Shown here: one piece after another, positions 39,301 through 52,376 of the stretch
Numbering within the stretch: the first letter of the stretch is position 1
How the letters are laid out: the number at the start of each line of letters is the position of its first letter
Source of the DNA: Seison nebaliae
Lineage: Eukaryota; Rotifera; Pararotatoria; Seisonacea; Seisonidae
NCBI GenBank assembly: GCA_023231475.1
Contig: JALJEE010001688.1
Location: 34,570-98,569 of the forward strand
DNA: 64,000 bases
Direction of reading: 5' to 3'
Notes under the pieces: generated by a model
The model's database searches: none
What the model saw: only the letters and a program-made list of their open reading frames with translations
Told to the model about the DNA's origin: nothing
Translations under genes and position numbers: made by a program

Positions 39301-42300
39301 CAGTAACATTATCTTCTTTGTCGTGATTATCAATTTCAACTAACGGCGTTCACTCACCCACAGTCTGCAGATTGACTGAATTTTTTTGATACTCGCAATT
39401 TTCTTCAATTGTTTCGCATCACCTAAATATATAAAGTAATGCAAATGAAAAGAAAGTGGAAGTGAAGAAACTTTTTTGATTTTCAATAATCTTCTTTTTC
39501 TCGTTCAATTTCAAATATTTTTTCCGTTGTATAAATCGACGAATTCTGGCTTGCGTTATAATACAATAATTGATGAATTGATTATAAAGGAAAGACAAAT
39601 TTTCAGCATGATAATATTTGAGAAATATCTATTAAACAATAAATTCATCAAATACTTTGATTATTAAATCTTTCAACTTTATTTCTTCCGATAATCCAAT
39701 CTTCATAACCGAATTTCTTCAACATTATTTCACAAGTTTCTTTCGATATCGAAATATCATCAGATGATGGTAGGACTAAATGATGATACCTGGAACATCT
39801 CATAGAAGTGGAAGAAAGAAGTATAAGAGGAAACTTCTTGATAAATTCTTCGATTGTTAAACGATAAGAGAATCCACTTTTCCTGATTTTTGTCGTTTCC
39901 AATATTCCTGTATATTTCAATTGGAGTCGAACTTTATTTGGATTGAAATATCCAGGAATTTTATCATCATTCGGTTTAATACATCTAAAATTGGGTAATT
40001 GAAAAATTTTAATTTGAGAATGTAACAAACCTGACAAAATATGGATTTCCCGTCACCATTTTCGATAGGAGATCCATGAGTGAATATCGGAAATAAACAC
40101 TGAGAGTTGCTTGACACCTGACTTGACTAGATGTCACAGTGCTATTCTAAAGTAGTGAAATAAAACAATTTTTAAATTTTATATACATTTACACTAAACT
40201 CGAGATGTGTTGGATTTGTTCAAATCAATTCTTTTCATTCCAATTGATGATGAACTTTCCCGTAAGTTCAATAATTTACTTTGAGTCAACATATTATGTG
40301 ATAAGTTTCCTAAATTTAACATTATTTGGAATTTCATTAATATGCTAGATAAACCTGTTACAGTTAGAGAATGTGAGAAGAGTGATCGAATTAGACTGAT
40401 TTCCGATTGGCGTAATAGGTAGATAATTTCTGGAGCTAAATAATCTCGATTCTTTTGGAGGAAATTTGCGCCATTATATCGAACAACTGAAGCAAAATGT
40501 TTAATTGCGAATGTTAATGAAGCAGACGATTTAGCTCGAATATAATAAGGTGATTTGATATTTAAATTGAATTTTTCTATGAATAATCGATAATATTAAT
40601 TGAAAGTGGTGTTAAAATGTTGAACCGAGTAATGTTGCATCAGTTGCTCGTGGAAAATGAGACTCTTCATCAATCAAAGCTAAAACGCCAATTGGACGGA
40701 GGAGAAACATGTCGAGTATTTCTCTGTTGTCTTCATATTTGATCTTTGACGATTCGCAAGTAATACCTTCATTCGCATATTCTTGCTGCAATCATATTAC
40801 ATGTTGTCAGTTGGGAAAGAAGAGAAAGATAACCATTTCCCATGCGAAAACATGTTGGTTGAAATAATAATGAATCTGTTCATTGGCTAAATTAATGCAA
40901 AGTTGTTCGAACGAATTATTCTCAATATCTTCAAAACCGAAAATATCAAGTATTCCAATATTAGTGAACGTTTCTTTTCTGTTTTATAAAATATTACCAC
41001 AGTAAAAGTTATTGAACTATGACAAAAATATGAACTGCATCTTATCTGGTTGCAACAGTATATTTATCTTATTAACTATCCAACTGAATAGTCTTCCGTA
41101 TAAAGCTTTTGTCATTGCATCTCGAACTCCGGTTGCTTCCTGTAGTGAAAGGAAACTATCATCAAACAGTATACTTTCTAATAGATCATAGACGTTAAAC
41201 CGTGTTACAGTTTCCCCTCGTGCAACAATATTGCAAGAAGTGAGTGAATCCTTAAGTTCTTTTTCATCAATTCCAAGTAACTTTGAAACTATAAAAATAA
41301 TTTGAAAAAGATATTTTAGGAATAATTTTGCGATCGAACTTGGTGAGAGTAATTCATTGTTAATAATAGTCGATCTACAATCATTATGTTTCTGATTGTC
41401 ATCATAACTGAATTGTAGATTGCCTAAATATAATATTCCTGATAAAATTGAATAAATTGAATTCACTTCCTAATTAGAGAATTAGTCAAAGTTTTCAAAA
41501 TTTCACTTTCATGAAAGAAATGAGAACTTGTGATTTGAATCCAATTACATCGAAACATTGTTGTATTTGTTTAAATTTGTTCCTATTCGAATTCATTTGT
41601 TGTTCATCACGTTTATGTTGATCATCACCTAAATATCTGAAAGAAGAAAATTATTAATTAAATTTGATAATTCAGTTAATGATAAACTTGAATGTGATTG
41701 ACGGAGATAGATAGAATCGATGATTATTCATTAATTCCGAATAGACATGTTCATTAGGTCCATGTAATGCGGTGTATGATGATCTAGTAATTCCATCATG
41801 AACATAATAGAAAATATGGAAATTCTGTTCATTCCTATAATCGAATAAGAAAAGTGATTACAGGTAACAAATGAATAATATGAATAACTTTGGTTGATGT
41901 ACGACTCTTGACTTCTCTAGAAGATATTCGCTTAAAGTTGCGCCAGCCACACGTCCTCGATTCATGGGATCAAAATGCAAATCTAAATATTTCCCGAATC
42001 GCGATGAATTATCATTTATTAATGTTTTAGCATTACCAAACGCTTCAAGTAATGGATTTACTTGGAGGATCTTCTCTTCCAAACTTCTAGATTCGGCTCT
42101 TCCTAAACGGGTTAACTGTTGAACTAAAAATTTGGCAGATTCCGTTTTTCCGGCGCCACTTTCTCCTGATATGATAATACACTGATTCGTCTTGTTCAAT
42201 AACATCGATTGATAGGCGTTGGCGGCAGTTGCATAAATATGCGGGGACGCTTCGATGAGTGGTGTATTTCGATATTTGCAAGCAATCTAAGAAAGATAAG

Positions 42301-45240
42301 AAACTTATTCAAATAATTCAGTTTTTAGTCATCGTTAACTTGTGTGGTATAAAGGGATATATTTCGAAACGGATTAATGGCGATTAGAATGTCACCAATA
42401 TTTGTATAGATTTGACCTTTCATGAATCGATCGAATAAACTTTGAACAATAATTTCCTGATGAAATGGGAAGGTTATTTTCATTTCTTCATCGAACTAAC
42501 CTCATCTAACACTTCCAATAATGCCAAGTTATTTACCATAGTATTCGATATGATGGTTCGATGAAATGTGGTTGCAGATAAAGCGGAAGAATCTTTCAAT
42601 TTTCTTTCTTTGTCTTCTTCAAACTTATTCAAATTAAACGATTTGTTTGTCATTGTACGATCTGGTTGTTGGTAATGATTGACTAATTCATTTATAGACG
42701 ATTCATTCTTTATCTTCCTCATCGAATTCAACGGCTTTTTCACAATTTCAGCATAACAATGTTTGTTTTCACTCAATTCCATTGTAATCGGTGTATCGCT
42801 CCTACAAGAAACCTGACTCTTCATCTCTTTTTTTTGTAGTTGAATTGAAACGTTCTCACTACATGTCCGTTGTCTGGAATCGCCAGAGTTTTTACTAAAC
42901 TTATTCTTTAACATCTGAACGAGGTTACCAGAAATATTCAGTATTTTCTTCTTTTCAGTCGATAATTGATGGTTGAAAGATTCGCTCCGTTTAAGAAATG
43001 GTTGAGAAATGCCGTTTATAACTTGGTCGTTGGGAGACTTTTTGGTGTCTTCACAAACATCTTTTAAAGAGTTATATTCCACACATTTCGACTTGACCAC
43101 CGCAATGTCTATGAAATTCTTCTTTTTAGAGTTGATTATTTTCTTGTCACTTTTCGTCGAATCGACATAAGTCGTTTCCACAATCGAAGCAGTAGATATA
43201 TCGATGTTCGTCTTATCTTTAGAGTCTTCTTTACATTCTTTCTCTTTCAATAACCTCTTCAATTTCAATCGTTTCTTTAAGTCGGAAGTGAAAATGGTGC
43301 ATATCCGTAAGGAGATGGTAGGAATGAAAATGAAAGATATAATATATGAAATAAACTTTTTCCATATCAGAAGACATTGATTGAACGAACGGATGTTGTA
43401 ATTGTGTGGAAATACTCGGACGTTTTTCAAAGTCTTTAATCAGACATCTAAAAAGATAAGAATCATAAATCTAGTAGAATTAAAGAAATTAATTTTAAAC
43501 TTTCTTATAAAATCAAGAAATTCATTTGACCACTTATTGGGATGTTGAACGGTTGGTGGCGGATTTTTTGGTATGCGAAATAGTGCTCTCATCGGATGCA
43601 ATTCGGCCAACGGCGGATCACCATCGGCTAATTCAATTGCTGTAATTCCTGTACTCCAAACATCACATCTTGTATCGTAATCATAATCAATTTGTTGCTC
43701 ACAAGCGATTACTTCTGGTGCCATCCAAAACGGTGTACCGACACTGGTATTACGACGTCCATTCGTGCTTTTTACATGAGCCGATACACCTGTAGGAACT
43801 ATATGAAAAATTGGAAGATGATGAAAAATGAACCGAAGTCAATCAGTTTTATCTTTCCATCATTCGTCATAAGAATGTTGTTACCTTTGACATCACGATG
43901 CATATAATTATGATTATGGAGATGTTGTAGCGCCTAAATGAATTATGGTTAGATTATCAGTAGAAATAAGAGGAATAACTTTCATTGTCTCGTTGAGAAT
44001 ATAACCTAAAATATCCTCATCTAATGAACGATTCTCACTTTTTAACCATTTGACTAAATCCGTTACAGAACCGCCATCACATAACTTATAAATTTGACAG
44101 GAGAATTAGAAGAGAATAATTCGAGAGACTAAACAAAAAATCAACTTCTATAACGAACCATAATTGATGGTTTAAATAATTATTATAATTGTTTGTTAAA
44201 GTTATATTGACGACGGAATTATCACACGTATTCGATGATTTATTTCCTCGACTACGACGAGAAACTTGATTAAGTGAACCTTCGTCTAACGTGTTAACTG
44301 GATGGTCGATATGAAGATCATTTAGATCGGTATTATCGTTGATTTTGGTAGAATTCTTTTCATTTTGAAATGAATCTTCAATGGCAATTGAGGTGGTTGA
44401 AAAGGAATGTGCTGGATTAAGTTTCCGATAATATACCCCAAAGTATTGTGGGAGATTCGGATGATTGGATAAATTGGAAAGCACTAAATATTCAATTTCA
44501 ATTTCCTCCATTATGTCATGTATATTATCCAAAATTTTCACGGCGGCTAATCGTCCAGTTTTCTTATTCTTCACTCTGAATACATCTCCATAAGTACCTT
44601 CTCCGATATGTTTCAGAATTAACCAGTCTTCTTCCGGATTGGAAAGCATTCGAAAGTTGAGAATACGTGAATATATTTGATGGGAACTATTCATTGTCAT
44701 CAAAGATTTACCTATACGATCGGATGGAATAGATGTAGTCAATTCTTTAAATTTGTTTCGATGTCGTTTTGAATGGATTGGGCCATTATAACTCTCCTCA
44801 TCATCATCATCATCGTCATCATCATCATCATCATCATCATTATGATTATTATTCGGATCATTCTCATCAATGCAATCTTTCTCGTTATTGTTGTTGTTGT
44901 AATTCCGATTAATATAACATCGCATTACATTTTTTACTGGAACATCGAATGTTCGTTTTGGAACTTTCGGTTTGTTCTTCCTTCCATGTTTTCGGTGACG
45001 ATATTTACGATTACGATATTGTTTTTGTCCGTGAATATCCAGTTTAAGATAATGTCGGACAGATCTACTACTTTCACTACTATAGTCTTCTGGATGAAGA
45101 TAAGTGCTTTCAATACGAACAATCTTAGCTGCCTTTTTCTCATAATACTTTTTGAGAAGATATAAATTCTCATACCTATCTTCCATATCATGTGTTCCGG
45201 AAATCGGCATTATGTTACTGTTGTCTGAAGGATGCCACAT
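36343..45240 (-). CDS. MYO3: Myosin III (kinase-motor, NINAC/MYO3 class)
   Basis: Actin motor fused to a Ste20-type kinase, working at tips of actin protrusions such as stereocilia and microvilli. Twenty exons join in frame (7068 nt, 2355 residues): 44146-45240, 43980-44084, 43834-43933, 43501-43789, 43357-43447, 42501-43274, 42340-42456, 41889-42286, 41688-41834, 41528-41636, 41340-41469, 41036-41288, 40834-40978, 40626-40785, 40200-40576, 40031-40146, 39678-39984, 39472-39628, 39358-39422, 36343-38475. Order: ~205-residue N-extension with an Asp tract; kinase ([42 protein letters not shown]); ~260-residue linker; motor with P-loop [10 protein letters not shown], switch [10 protein letters not shown], switch II DIFGFED and 'FVRCIKPN'; IQ-like motifs ('[15 protein letters not shown]', '[11 protein letters not shown]'); then a ~700-residue Ser/Asn-rich tail with FDYRALL and LDFRDVL. 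Kinase and motor look active. Human MYO3A has 1616 residues. The last acceptor (38476/38475) is chosen for frame and is the weakest junction. Confidence 0.93.
38476..39357 (-). other. Long intron of the myosin III gene
   Basis: The donor GTGAGTG follows the last IQ exon; the acceptor lies next to the tail exon. At 882 nt it is more than ten times longer than the other 18 introns of this gene (44-82 nt). No exon-like frame is visible inside it. A CT-dinucleotide run (minus strand) lies near 38963-38974. Confidence 0.65.
44802..44842. repeat. Coding ATC/GAT repeat (poly-Asp) in myosin III
   Basis: A near-pure trinucleotide run encodes about 13 consecutive Asp residues in the myosin III N-terminal extension, followed by Glu. 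Such runs are prone to length variation. Confidence 0.85.
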
Positions 45241-46803
45241 TCTTCACCTGCTACATGGATAATCTATAAAAGAAGAATTGTAAAGGATAGTTCGTGAAAA
45301 GATGTGAACGAAAAAGAAGAAGAAGAAAGAAATATTCTTTAGGAATTAATGATGATTATCTCTTGTGGAATGATTTCAGTCTGATATATTTGAAATAAAT
45401 TATTTGTTTACTGAAACATCCCGCTAACATTTACATAATCTCTATAGAGTCAAAATGAATATAGTTCTGATTACATTGAATCCATCAGAATTATGATATG
45501 GACTGAGAATGAAAAGAATTTATTTGGAATGATTTGATACTTTCCAATTCATCACTCGATTGACAAGATAATCAAATAATTGTTTGTTATTATTGTTTTT
45601 TTCAGAAGTCTTACTAATTTTTTGTATTTCGAACTGATATTAATATTATCTAGTTATTAGTTGAAGTTGGTTTGATGAGAAGGAAAAAAGAGGAAAATAA
45701 ATTATCAGATTACTAAACATCTCATCAAATCAGTGAAAAACGTCGCTACTCTATTTAGTTATCGTAATATCTAATGCCAAAATAAATGAGACAAATGAGT
45801 AGACGATTGCCATTTTGCAGGAGATAATAACGATTGTCTATCAATCTATCTTATTTATTTATGGATCTCATCCTCTAACAACTCTCCAAGCAACTCATCA
45901 GGTGAGTGTTGATGAATATAGTGATTTACATTCTGATTTTCCCCCTTTCTTATTTTAACTTGTTCTCCATTATAATCAAATGACTTGTGTTCAAATATCT
46001 TTGACCGATTTACTCGGAGTTAATCTTTTCCATGGGTGTCACCAGCAGTCACACGTTCGTCAATTTCTTCATGTATTGGAAATGATACAAGTTGTAAATG
46101 TTTTATTTACATTCGGCACGATCCTCCCAATCATAGCATATTTATGACTTTTAATATTCGGTTCAAACATTTCCATTGACATTTACCTTCCGATAATTCC
46201 ACAATTCCTCCTATCTCCCTTTCAATGGACATTGATTCTCTAATTAAGATCGTATTAATTGTATCGAAGGTGGAATTTGTAACATAAGTTATATTATCTA
46301 TCATATTATCAAACAAAACGTATATCTTAATCCAATATAAGATATTATCAGAATTAGATATTGAGATTGAATTATTAGAAATTATGTTTAACATGTTGGA
46401 AGATCATAAAAAAATGTTTTATTAAATAATTAGATTACATATGACGACATGATAGAAATACATTGTATGATATGTAATGTATAAAATAAAATAACGGTTC
46501 AGTTTTCTCTTTCGAATGAACTGAAGTAATAAACGAAAGGGAATATGATGCGGTTCCTTTGATGATATATAATGTAAGAGGAAAAGAAGGTGGGACTTGA
46601 ACGTTTAAATGTAAAAATATATTTTACGTTATTATCTCTGATGTGGAGCAAGGTGTAAATAGATGATTTCAGGAGAATGATGCTTCTTCCTTTATTATGA
46701 AGGAATTGAGAAGAAGTATCGAAGGAGAAAGAAAGATGAAAGATATTAAAATTTATTAAAATATTTAAATCGGAAAATGGTTCTACTCTAATATAATATC
46801 GAA
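45241..46803. other. Intergenic, no gene supported
   Basis: This holds the myosin III promoter side and the 3' flank of the proline-rich gene. One 87-codon minus-strand frame at 46131-46394 is Asn/Ile/Ser-rich and not convincing. A GAA microsatellite lies near 45318-45329. Confidence 0.5.
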
Positions 46804-48290
46804 TTAGTTGCTTTGATCGAATGTTGTGAAGTGACTGACACCGCCAGTTCCAACCGAACTGGAAGCTGGAGATGATTTCGAACTGATCAATTGTTTAATT
46901 CCATTTTCTGTGATGCTTTCCCAATTGAGATTTGGATCCTTTGCCTTCATTAACAATCCTTGAAGACCCTGTCCTCTCGTCTGCTCTTCACTCACCATCG
47001 ACCACACATATTGACCCACGTTCTTTCCAAATACATTAGACACCGAATCACCGTATGTTAATCCTCCAGGAGACAGTTGGTCGTCAACAGTTTCATAAGA
47101 AACACGGACAGCATCTGGTTTTCTTCCGAATCTGCGCGTAACTTCCTCAATGTTTCCTTGGTCGAGTGTAGAAAATCCAGCTGAATTCTTTTCTATAATT
47201 TGTTCAAATTTTAATTTTAATATTCTGATAATCTTTACCCATTTCTAACCGTAATGTCTTGGAGATAATTGTGAATTTAAGTCGAATGTTCCTCCTTGCA
47301 TATTTTGCATTGCGGATGAGTCATCCGTTCGGTAAGTTGTGACGTTTGTAAAACCTTCTTGTCGTCCCGATGCCCCACCTGTAGTTTCTATTTCTGGTGC
47401 TCTCAAATATCTTACACGAACCTGTGGTTTAGGCCATGCAGGATAATTCTAGAAGAGATGTTAATGAATGAATGAATGAAGCTATTTCTAACGTGATTCA
47501 CATTACGAATAGTTGGTGAATGATGTTGTTCAGTTACTTTTTCGTCCATCGTTTTTTGGAAAACCACACGTCGTGGACATTTCTGTTTATAAGGTAACCA
47601 TTTCTCGATAATGATTGGCCTCGGTTTTGGTGGTTGAGGAGGTAACCGTTCAATGATAATACGTCTTGGTGGTGGTGGTAAAGCGGGTAGTTTCTTAGTA
47701 ACATATTTTGCAGATAGTTTCTGAGGAGCTGGTGGAGGTGCCTCTCTTAAAACGAGAGGTGGTGGAGTCCTAGCTGTCGGGGGTCTTTGTTTAACGATAA
47801 CTGGAGGAGCTGGTGGAGGACCTGGTGGTCGTACTTCTCGCACCACAATTGGACCTGGCGGTGGTGGTGTTGGTGGTTGAAGATAACGAATTGCAACTTC
47901 TTGTTTATAAGTTACTTGTTCATTTGATTGTTTATTTGTTACAATCGGGTTGTCATCCTGATTGATGGGATAATCTCGGAGGTTTACAAACTGCCCTTGC
48001 GATTGGAATGACTGAGTATTAGCACCAACGTATGATTGACTATCAATTTCAGGTCGTTGAATATTACGAGAAACATCAACTACTTGATTAGCGGTCAATG
48101 AATCTTGTTGGCCAGATTGTACGGATTCCTGTAGAAAATTGTCGGTTTGTGAAGCTCCGGAGAAATCATTCATTTCATATTGGTATTGAGTCGTTTGTAC
48201 AGTGCCATCACTACCACTGTATGTTTGCATTGGAGCAGTACTTTCAGAGAAGTTCCAAGACTGCTCATTGAATTCAGGTGCAGTCACCAT
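46804..48290 (-). CDS. Proline-rich repeat protein A, cytoskeleton-like (paralogue of 51542 gene)
   Basis: Three exons keep frame: 47493-48290, 47250-47448 and 46804-47192, with introns of 44 and 57 nt, giving 461 residues. The N-terminus is Gln/Ser/Thr-rich. Residues ~130-240 form a regular Pro/Val/Ile/Arg array: 'IRYLQPPTPPPPGPIVVREV', 'PPVIVKQRPP', 'PPLVLREAPP', 'RRIIIERLPP' and 'RPIIIEKWLPY'. The alternation of hydrophobic triplets with charged and Pro residues recalls alveolin/epiplasmin/articulin-type membrane-skeleton repeats, but I cannot place it in a named family. The C-terminus carries 'RFGRKPDAVRVSYETV', matched in the paralogue by 'KYGRIPDMLRVTYFVW'. No signal peptide or membrane segment. 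Head-to-head with the paralogue 3.25 kb away. Function unknown; a structural role is inferred from the repeat. Confidence 0.8.
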
Positions 48291-51200
48291 TGTCGGATTC
48301 GATGAAGGTCAGAGGAGAAAAAAATGAGCTGTTCGAAAAATTGAAGAAAGGAAAACAAGAATAGAAAACGATTTGAACAAAATCTTGTTAATCAATCAGA
48401 TATCAAGTGGTGAATAAATATTAAAATATTTATAGTTGAGAGTTGAGGAGAATATATGCCTCTTCAAACGATCGTAGAGATATCATCACACATAATATCT
48501 GCAATGATCAATTATTGTATGATCAATTGCACATTCTTTAGTAACAGCAGCCAGAAACTATTCAATACGAGGTTAGCTACGACGATACCTCGCCAAATAG
48601 AAATAGACAAAAAGTTAGAAGTTTAAGGAAAGACCTACTAATGGATTTAGCTGAGATGTCATGAAACGCGTATTAGCTCACTAAATGAAAAAAGAAATGA
48701 AACAAAGCAGAAGTACGAAGAGATTCATACCTCTTATACACAGGGACACCTTAACATTGACTATTGATAACGATACAAATATCGATTCATTACTCCTTTT
48801 ATTTCGACGCTCTCCAAACTCTTTACAATTGTATAATTCGTTGATGGACTGACACAATGAGACGATAAATGTTGAATATTTTTTCCGCAAAGCGTTTACT
48901 CTTCGCCTAAATGTCGTGTTGTCTTCCGTCAAAGTTTATATCGTTAAATTGAAGGAAGTTGATGTTGACACTGATAATTTTTACAAGTTTTAGTCATTGG
49001 TGAAAAAGTTAATAATAATAAGAATCGTCATCATCTTCACAATAACAATAACAACAAAATGAGAAATTAATGAAAATTAAAAATTAATAAAAGTTAATCT
49101 TAATTTATCTCAAACTCTCAAAAAATTTCTTTTATATCGTTCGTCCTCTCTGTGATGTAAATGAAAACGATCCCAACTCTCCACACACTGATAGTTTCCT
49201 TCATAATACAAGAAAACCGAAATTGGAGGATAAATTAGGAATTAGGAGAAAGTAGAAAATTATATTTAAAAAATCGCTAAATTGTCTCATCGACTGTTAG
49301 TGTTCACATAATATCTCATATTAAGAAAAAAAAGAAAAACATTTTGGAATAGATTGGAGCCAAAAAAAATTTCATCTAATTTTGTACTATTGATAATCAG
49401 GTTTTATATTATCAGATAATGAGAATGTTCAAGAAAGAAGAATTTACATTTTGTAATTCGTTTTTGAACGATTAGAAAAGAAAATATTACGCTCATTGTT
49501 TTCTTATTACCAGTTTGAGTAGAGTGGCATTAAGAAAAGTTAAAATAATTTTGAGGAAATGAAATGAACAGTTGAACTGAAAGTATGGATTGGATGAGGA
49601 TTGAAAGTATTTCTGAAGAGAAATCTAAAAAATAGTAAGAAATTTTCAATTAGATATTACGGATAAGGAACCAGTTTATCAGATGCAACTCATCAGATAG
49701 ATGACAACTGAAAAAGTCTTTTGTATTATTCAAAAACGATTTTACGTTTTCTTTCCTTTTGATATAACATTACAGAATGTTAGTTAAAACGTAAGAGAAA
49801 GTGAACGTTCAACTTCTATTTGTCATTGAAGTGGGAAAGGGTAGGAGGAGAATGATTAGCTTTATAAATTAAAATGATGTGAGACAAATGATTAAAATCG
49901 AGTGAAGGCGATTCATTCTCTATTAAGAAAGTTGTCCTTTACGATAACGATTTTAAAATGAAAATCTAAACGAATTTATTTTGTGATTGGGCAATTTTAC
50001 GATGAAATTAGTTAAGATTCGCCAGTAATACACACACACATACATGATTGATAGATGTTTATGAGATATGAAACAAAATGTATATCATCATAAATATTCG
50101 ACGATTTCCTCCGAATTATTTAAATATACACACGTTAGTGGGATTTTTCGATCGTACTGCTTATCATTCTATCAATCAAAATTTTCCATCCTTTCTCAAC
50201 TCAGAAACACAATAGAAGTATATATTTTGATTTGAAGAGAATTTCCCTACGATAAGTCGAGCGATTGATGGTCTTTTGAACGTTAAATCCTTCTAATTGC
50301 ATCCGAGGGCAATGGAAAATAATTGCAATAACGTCCAATTATCGATTGATCAAGAAGATTATGATATTCCCTCTTAAGTTTCTGTTCAATCTGTTCATTG
50401 CTAAATCAACAATTCCTAACACAGAAGAATTGTTGTTTAAGATGGAAGAACGTTCTTTTTCAGATAACGTTTATTCAGTTTTGGAGTATTATATCATCTT
50501 CATCATTGATATAATTTCGGATAATGTTGAGAGACGCAGAATATTGAGAGACTTAAGTATCGTTAGATATGAAGCAGTTGTAAGTAAGTGTATCTTCTTT
50601 AGAAGATATTCATATGTTCATGCTGCGTTATTAGGAATCTGAATAAAGACAAACGTTTCGAAGATCGAAGGTAAACGAATAGGATATAAAGTGGAGATAT
50701 TTAATTAAAGTCGATGTATTAAAACTTTTTTTTAAATGCGAATAAAGTTTTATTCTTTGTCTTTCATAATAATCTAATCGATTAATTCATTCATTCTTAT
50801 TCGTCATTGAACTTCTTGCCGTGTCCTTTTTTTAGGTATTATCTCTAATTATTCAACGAGATAGTCTTAACAATAAATTGATGAATATCAATTGTCTTCA
50901 GATTATCAAACATGCTTCAAGTTTATTGATTTAATGTGAATCTTAATTATATATATATATTAAATTTGTTAGATCGTTTTAATAAGTCTCATCGAAAATT
51001 CCAATTATTTAATCCAAATCTTTTCAAGATTCATCAGTTCATTTTCTCAATTAGTAAAATTGAACAATTCTGGTGAATAGTTAAGAAGATTTCTCGAAGT
51101 TAAGAAGAATATGAGAGATGGAGAAATCGTTTAACAATTTTACAAATTGTCGACAATAAATATTTCTCATGTAATGACTTATTATAAAGTCCGACGATAT

Positions 51201-51541
51201 TGTTCTTTATGTCTTGAATGGGAACGAAATTGAAAGGATGACCTCATCATTAACTTCAATGCATTCGTGTCACATGTTACCATTCACCAAAACGCCATTA
51301 TGTGATCGATTATATTCGAATTCGTACATCGTCTTCTAACATTATTTCATTTGATCGTCTAATAACATTAATCAAATTATCGTTCACATCAACGTTCCCC
51401 CACTAATTGTATTGGAAAGCGATTCAAATAAAATTTCTTTCATTACAGATAAGTTAGAGAAGATAATAATATCGATTTGTGTAAACGGATTGTTCGTCAC
51501 TTTCTTTTCCCATTTCTTTCCTCCCTAGTCATCCCTTCAAA
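48291..51541. other. Long divergent intergenic region between the proline-rich paralogues
   Basis: The two paralogues are transcribed away from each other, so this 3.25 kb should hold both promoters. No gene is supported. Short frames at 48681-48932 (minus) and 50346-50642 (plus) lack domains; the latter starts with a hydrophobic stretch but is otherwise unremarkable. A TA-dinucleotide run lies near 50949-50962. Confidence 0.55.
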
Positions 51542-52331
51542 ATGGATTACGAAACACAACAACAAACAAATTACGAAGCATCAAATAACAATTGGTCTGA
51601 TGCGTCTTATGGACAACAACAAAATTTCCAACAGTTCGAAGGAAATAATTCCAGTGGAAATTTCGTCTTCGATCCTAATCCAATATTAGCTAGAAAACAG
51701 GCAACTGAAGAAATTGTCTACAAACAACCGGTTTATATTCGATATCTTCAACCACCAACACCGGAACCTGATGAACCGATTATCGTCCGACAAGTTAGAG
51801 AAAAGAGACAGGATGCACTACCTCCAATTATTATTCGACAACGACCTAAAACTCCACCTACACCACCACCTATCATCTACAGACAAAAATTACCGAAACC
51901 ACCACCTCAAGAAGCATATCAAGTGGTGACACGTTTGACCACAATGACAGCTGACCAAGAGAAGAGTGGAAGTCAAGAAATTCAAGACAATTCCGGAATT
52001 AGTGCTTCAATCAATGGTCCAAAAGTCATCAAAGGAGGAGAATTCTCATTGAACGGTTCTGAACAGAACGTTCAAGAATTGGTCAACCGAGGAAGTTCAA
52101 TTTAACTTTTATTTCAATTTTCACTTACTCATTTCATTGATAGTTAGTGGACCGTTTGGAAATCAACAGATCGATCAGAAATCGTTGAGGGAAGTCGTTG
52201 ATAAATATGGACGGATTCCAGATATGTTACGTGTCACATATTTCGTTTGGCCCGAAGGACAAGAACCACCAGGTGGATTCTCTCCATTATCTAACAATTT
52301 GGTAACTGGTAATCGAGAGAACGGTATATAA
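51542..52331 (+). CDS. Proline-rich repeat protein B, cytoskeleton-like (paralogue of 46804 gene)
   Basis: Two exons, 51542-52094 and 52144-52331, split by a 49-nt intron whose removal bypasses an in-frame stop, give 246 residues. A Gln/Asn-rich start ('MDYETQQQTNYEASNNNW') leads into the shared core: 'YKQPVYIRYLQPPTPEPDEP', 'IIVRQVREK', 'PPIIIRQRPKTPPTPPP' and 'IIYRQKLPKPPP'. The shared C-terminal motif is 'KYGRIPDMLRVTYFVW' followed by 'PPGGFSPLSNN'. It lacks the 'IIIERLPP...EKWLPY' part of the longer paralogue, so it looks like a shortened copy or the longer one has extra repeats. It converges on the CatSper-gamma-like gene, with 136 nt between stop codons. Function not known. Confidence 0.8.
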
Positions 52332-52376
52332 GAAGGAACGACTACAATTCACAGCAACATGATATAATTTCTCTCT

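Noticed and set aside
44773-45165. 130-codon plus-strand frame rich in Ile
   Set aside because: Antisense read of the poly-Asp and basic region of the myosin III first exon.
46131-46394. 87-codon minus-strand frame, possibly extended by a small intron
   Set aside because: Asn/Ile/Ser-rich composition as expected from AT-rich non-coding DNA; the joined tail is only four residues.
48681-48932. 83-codon minus-strand frame with a charged start
   Set aside because: Second half is a hydrophobic run-on; no start context, domain or splice partner.
50346-50642. 98-codon plus-strand frame starting with a hydrophobic stretch, possible small secreted peptide
   Set aside because: No cleavage-site logic, no Cys pattern or dibasic peptide precursor layout, no relative seen.
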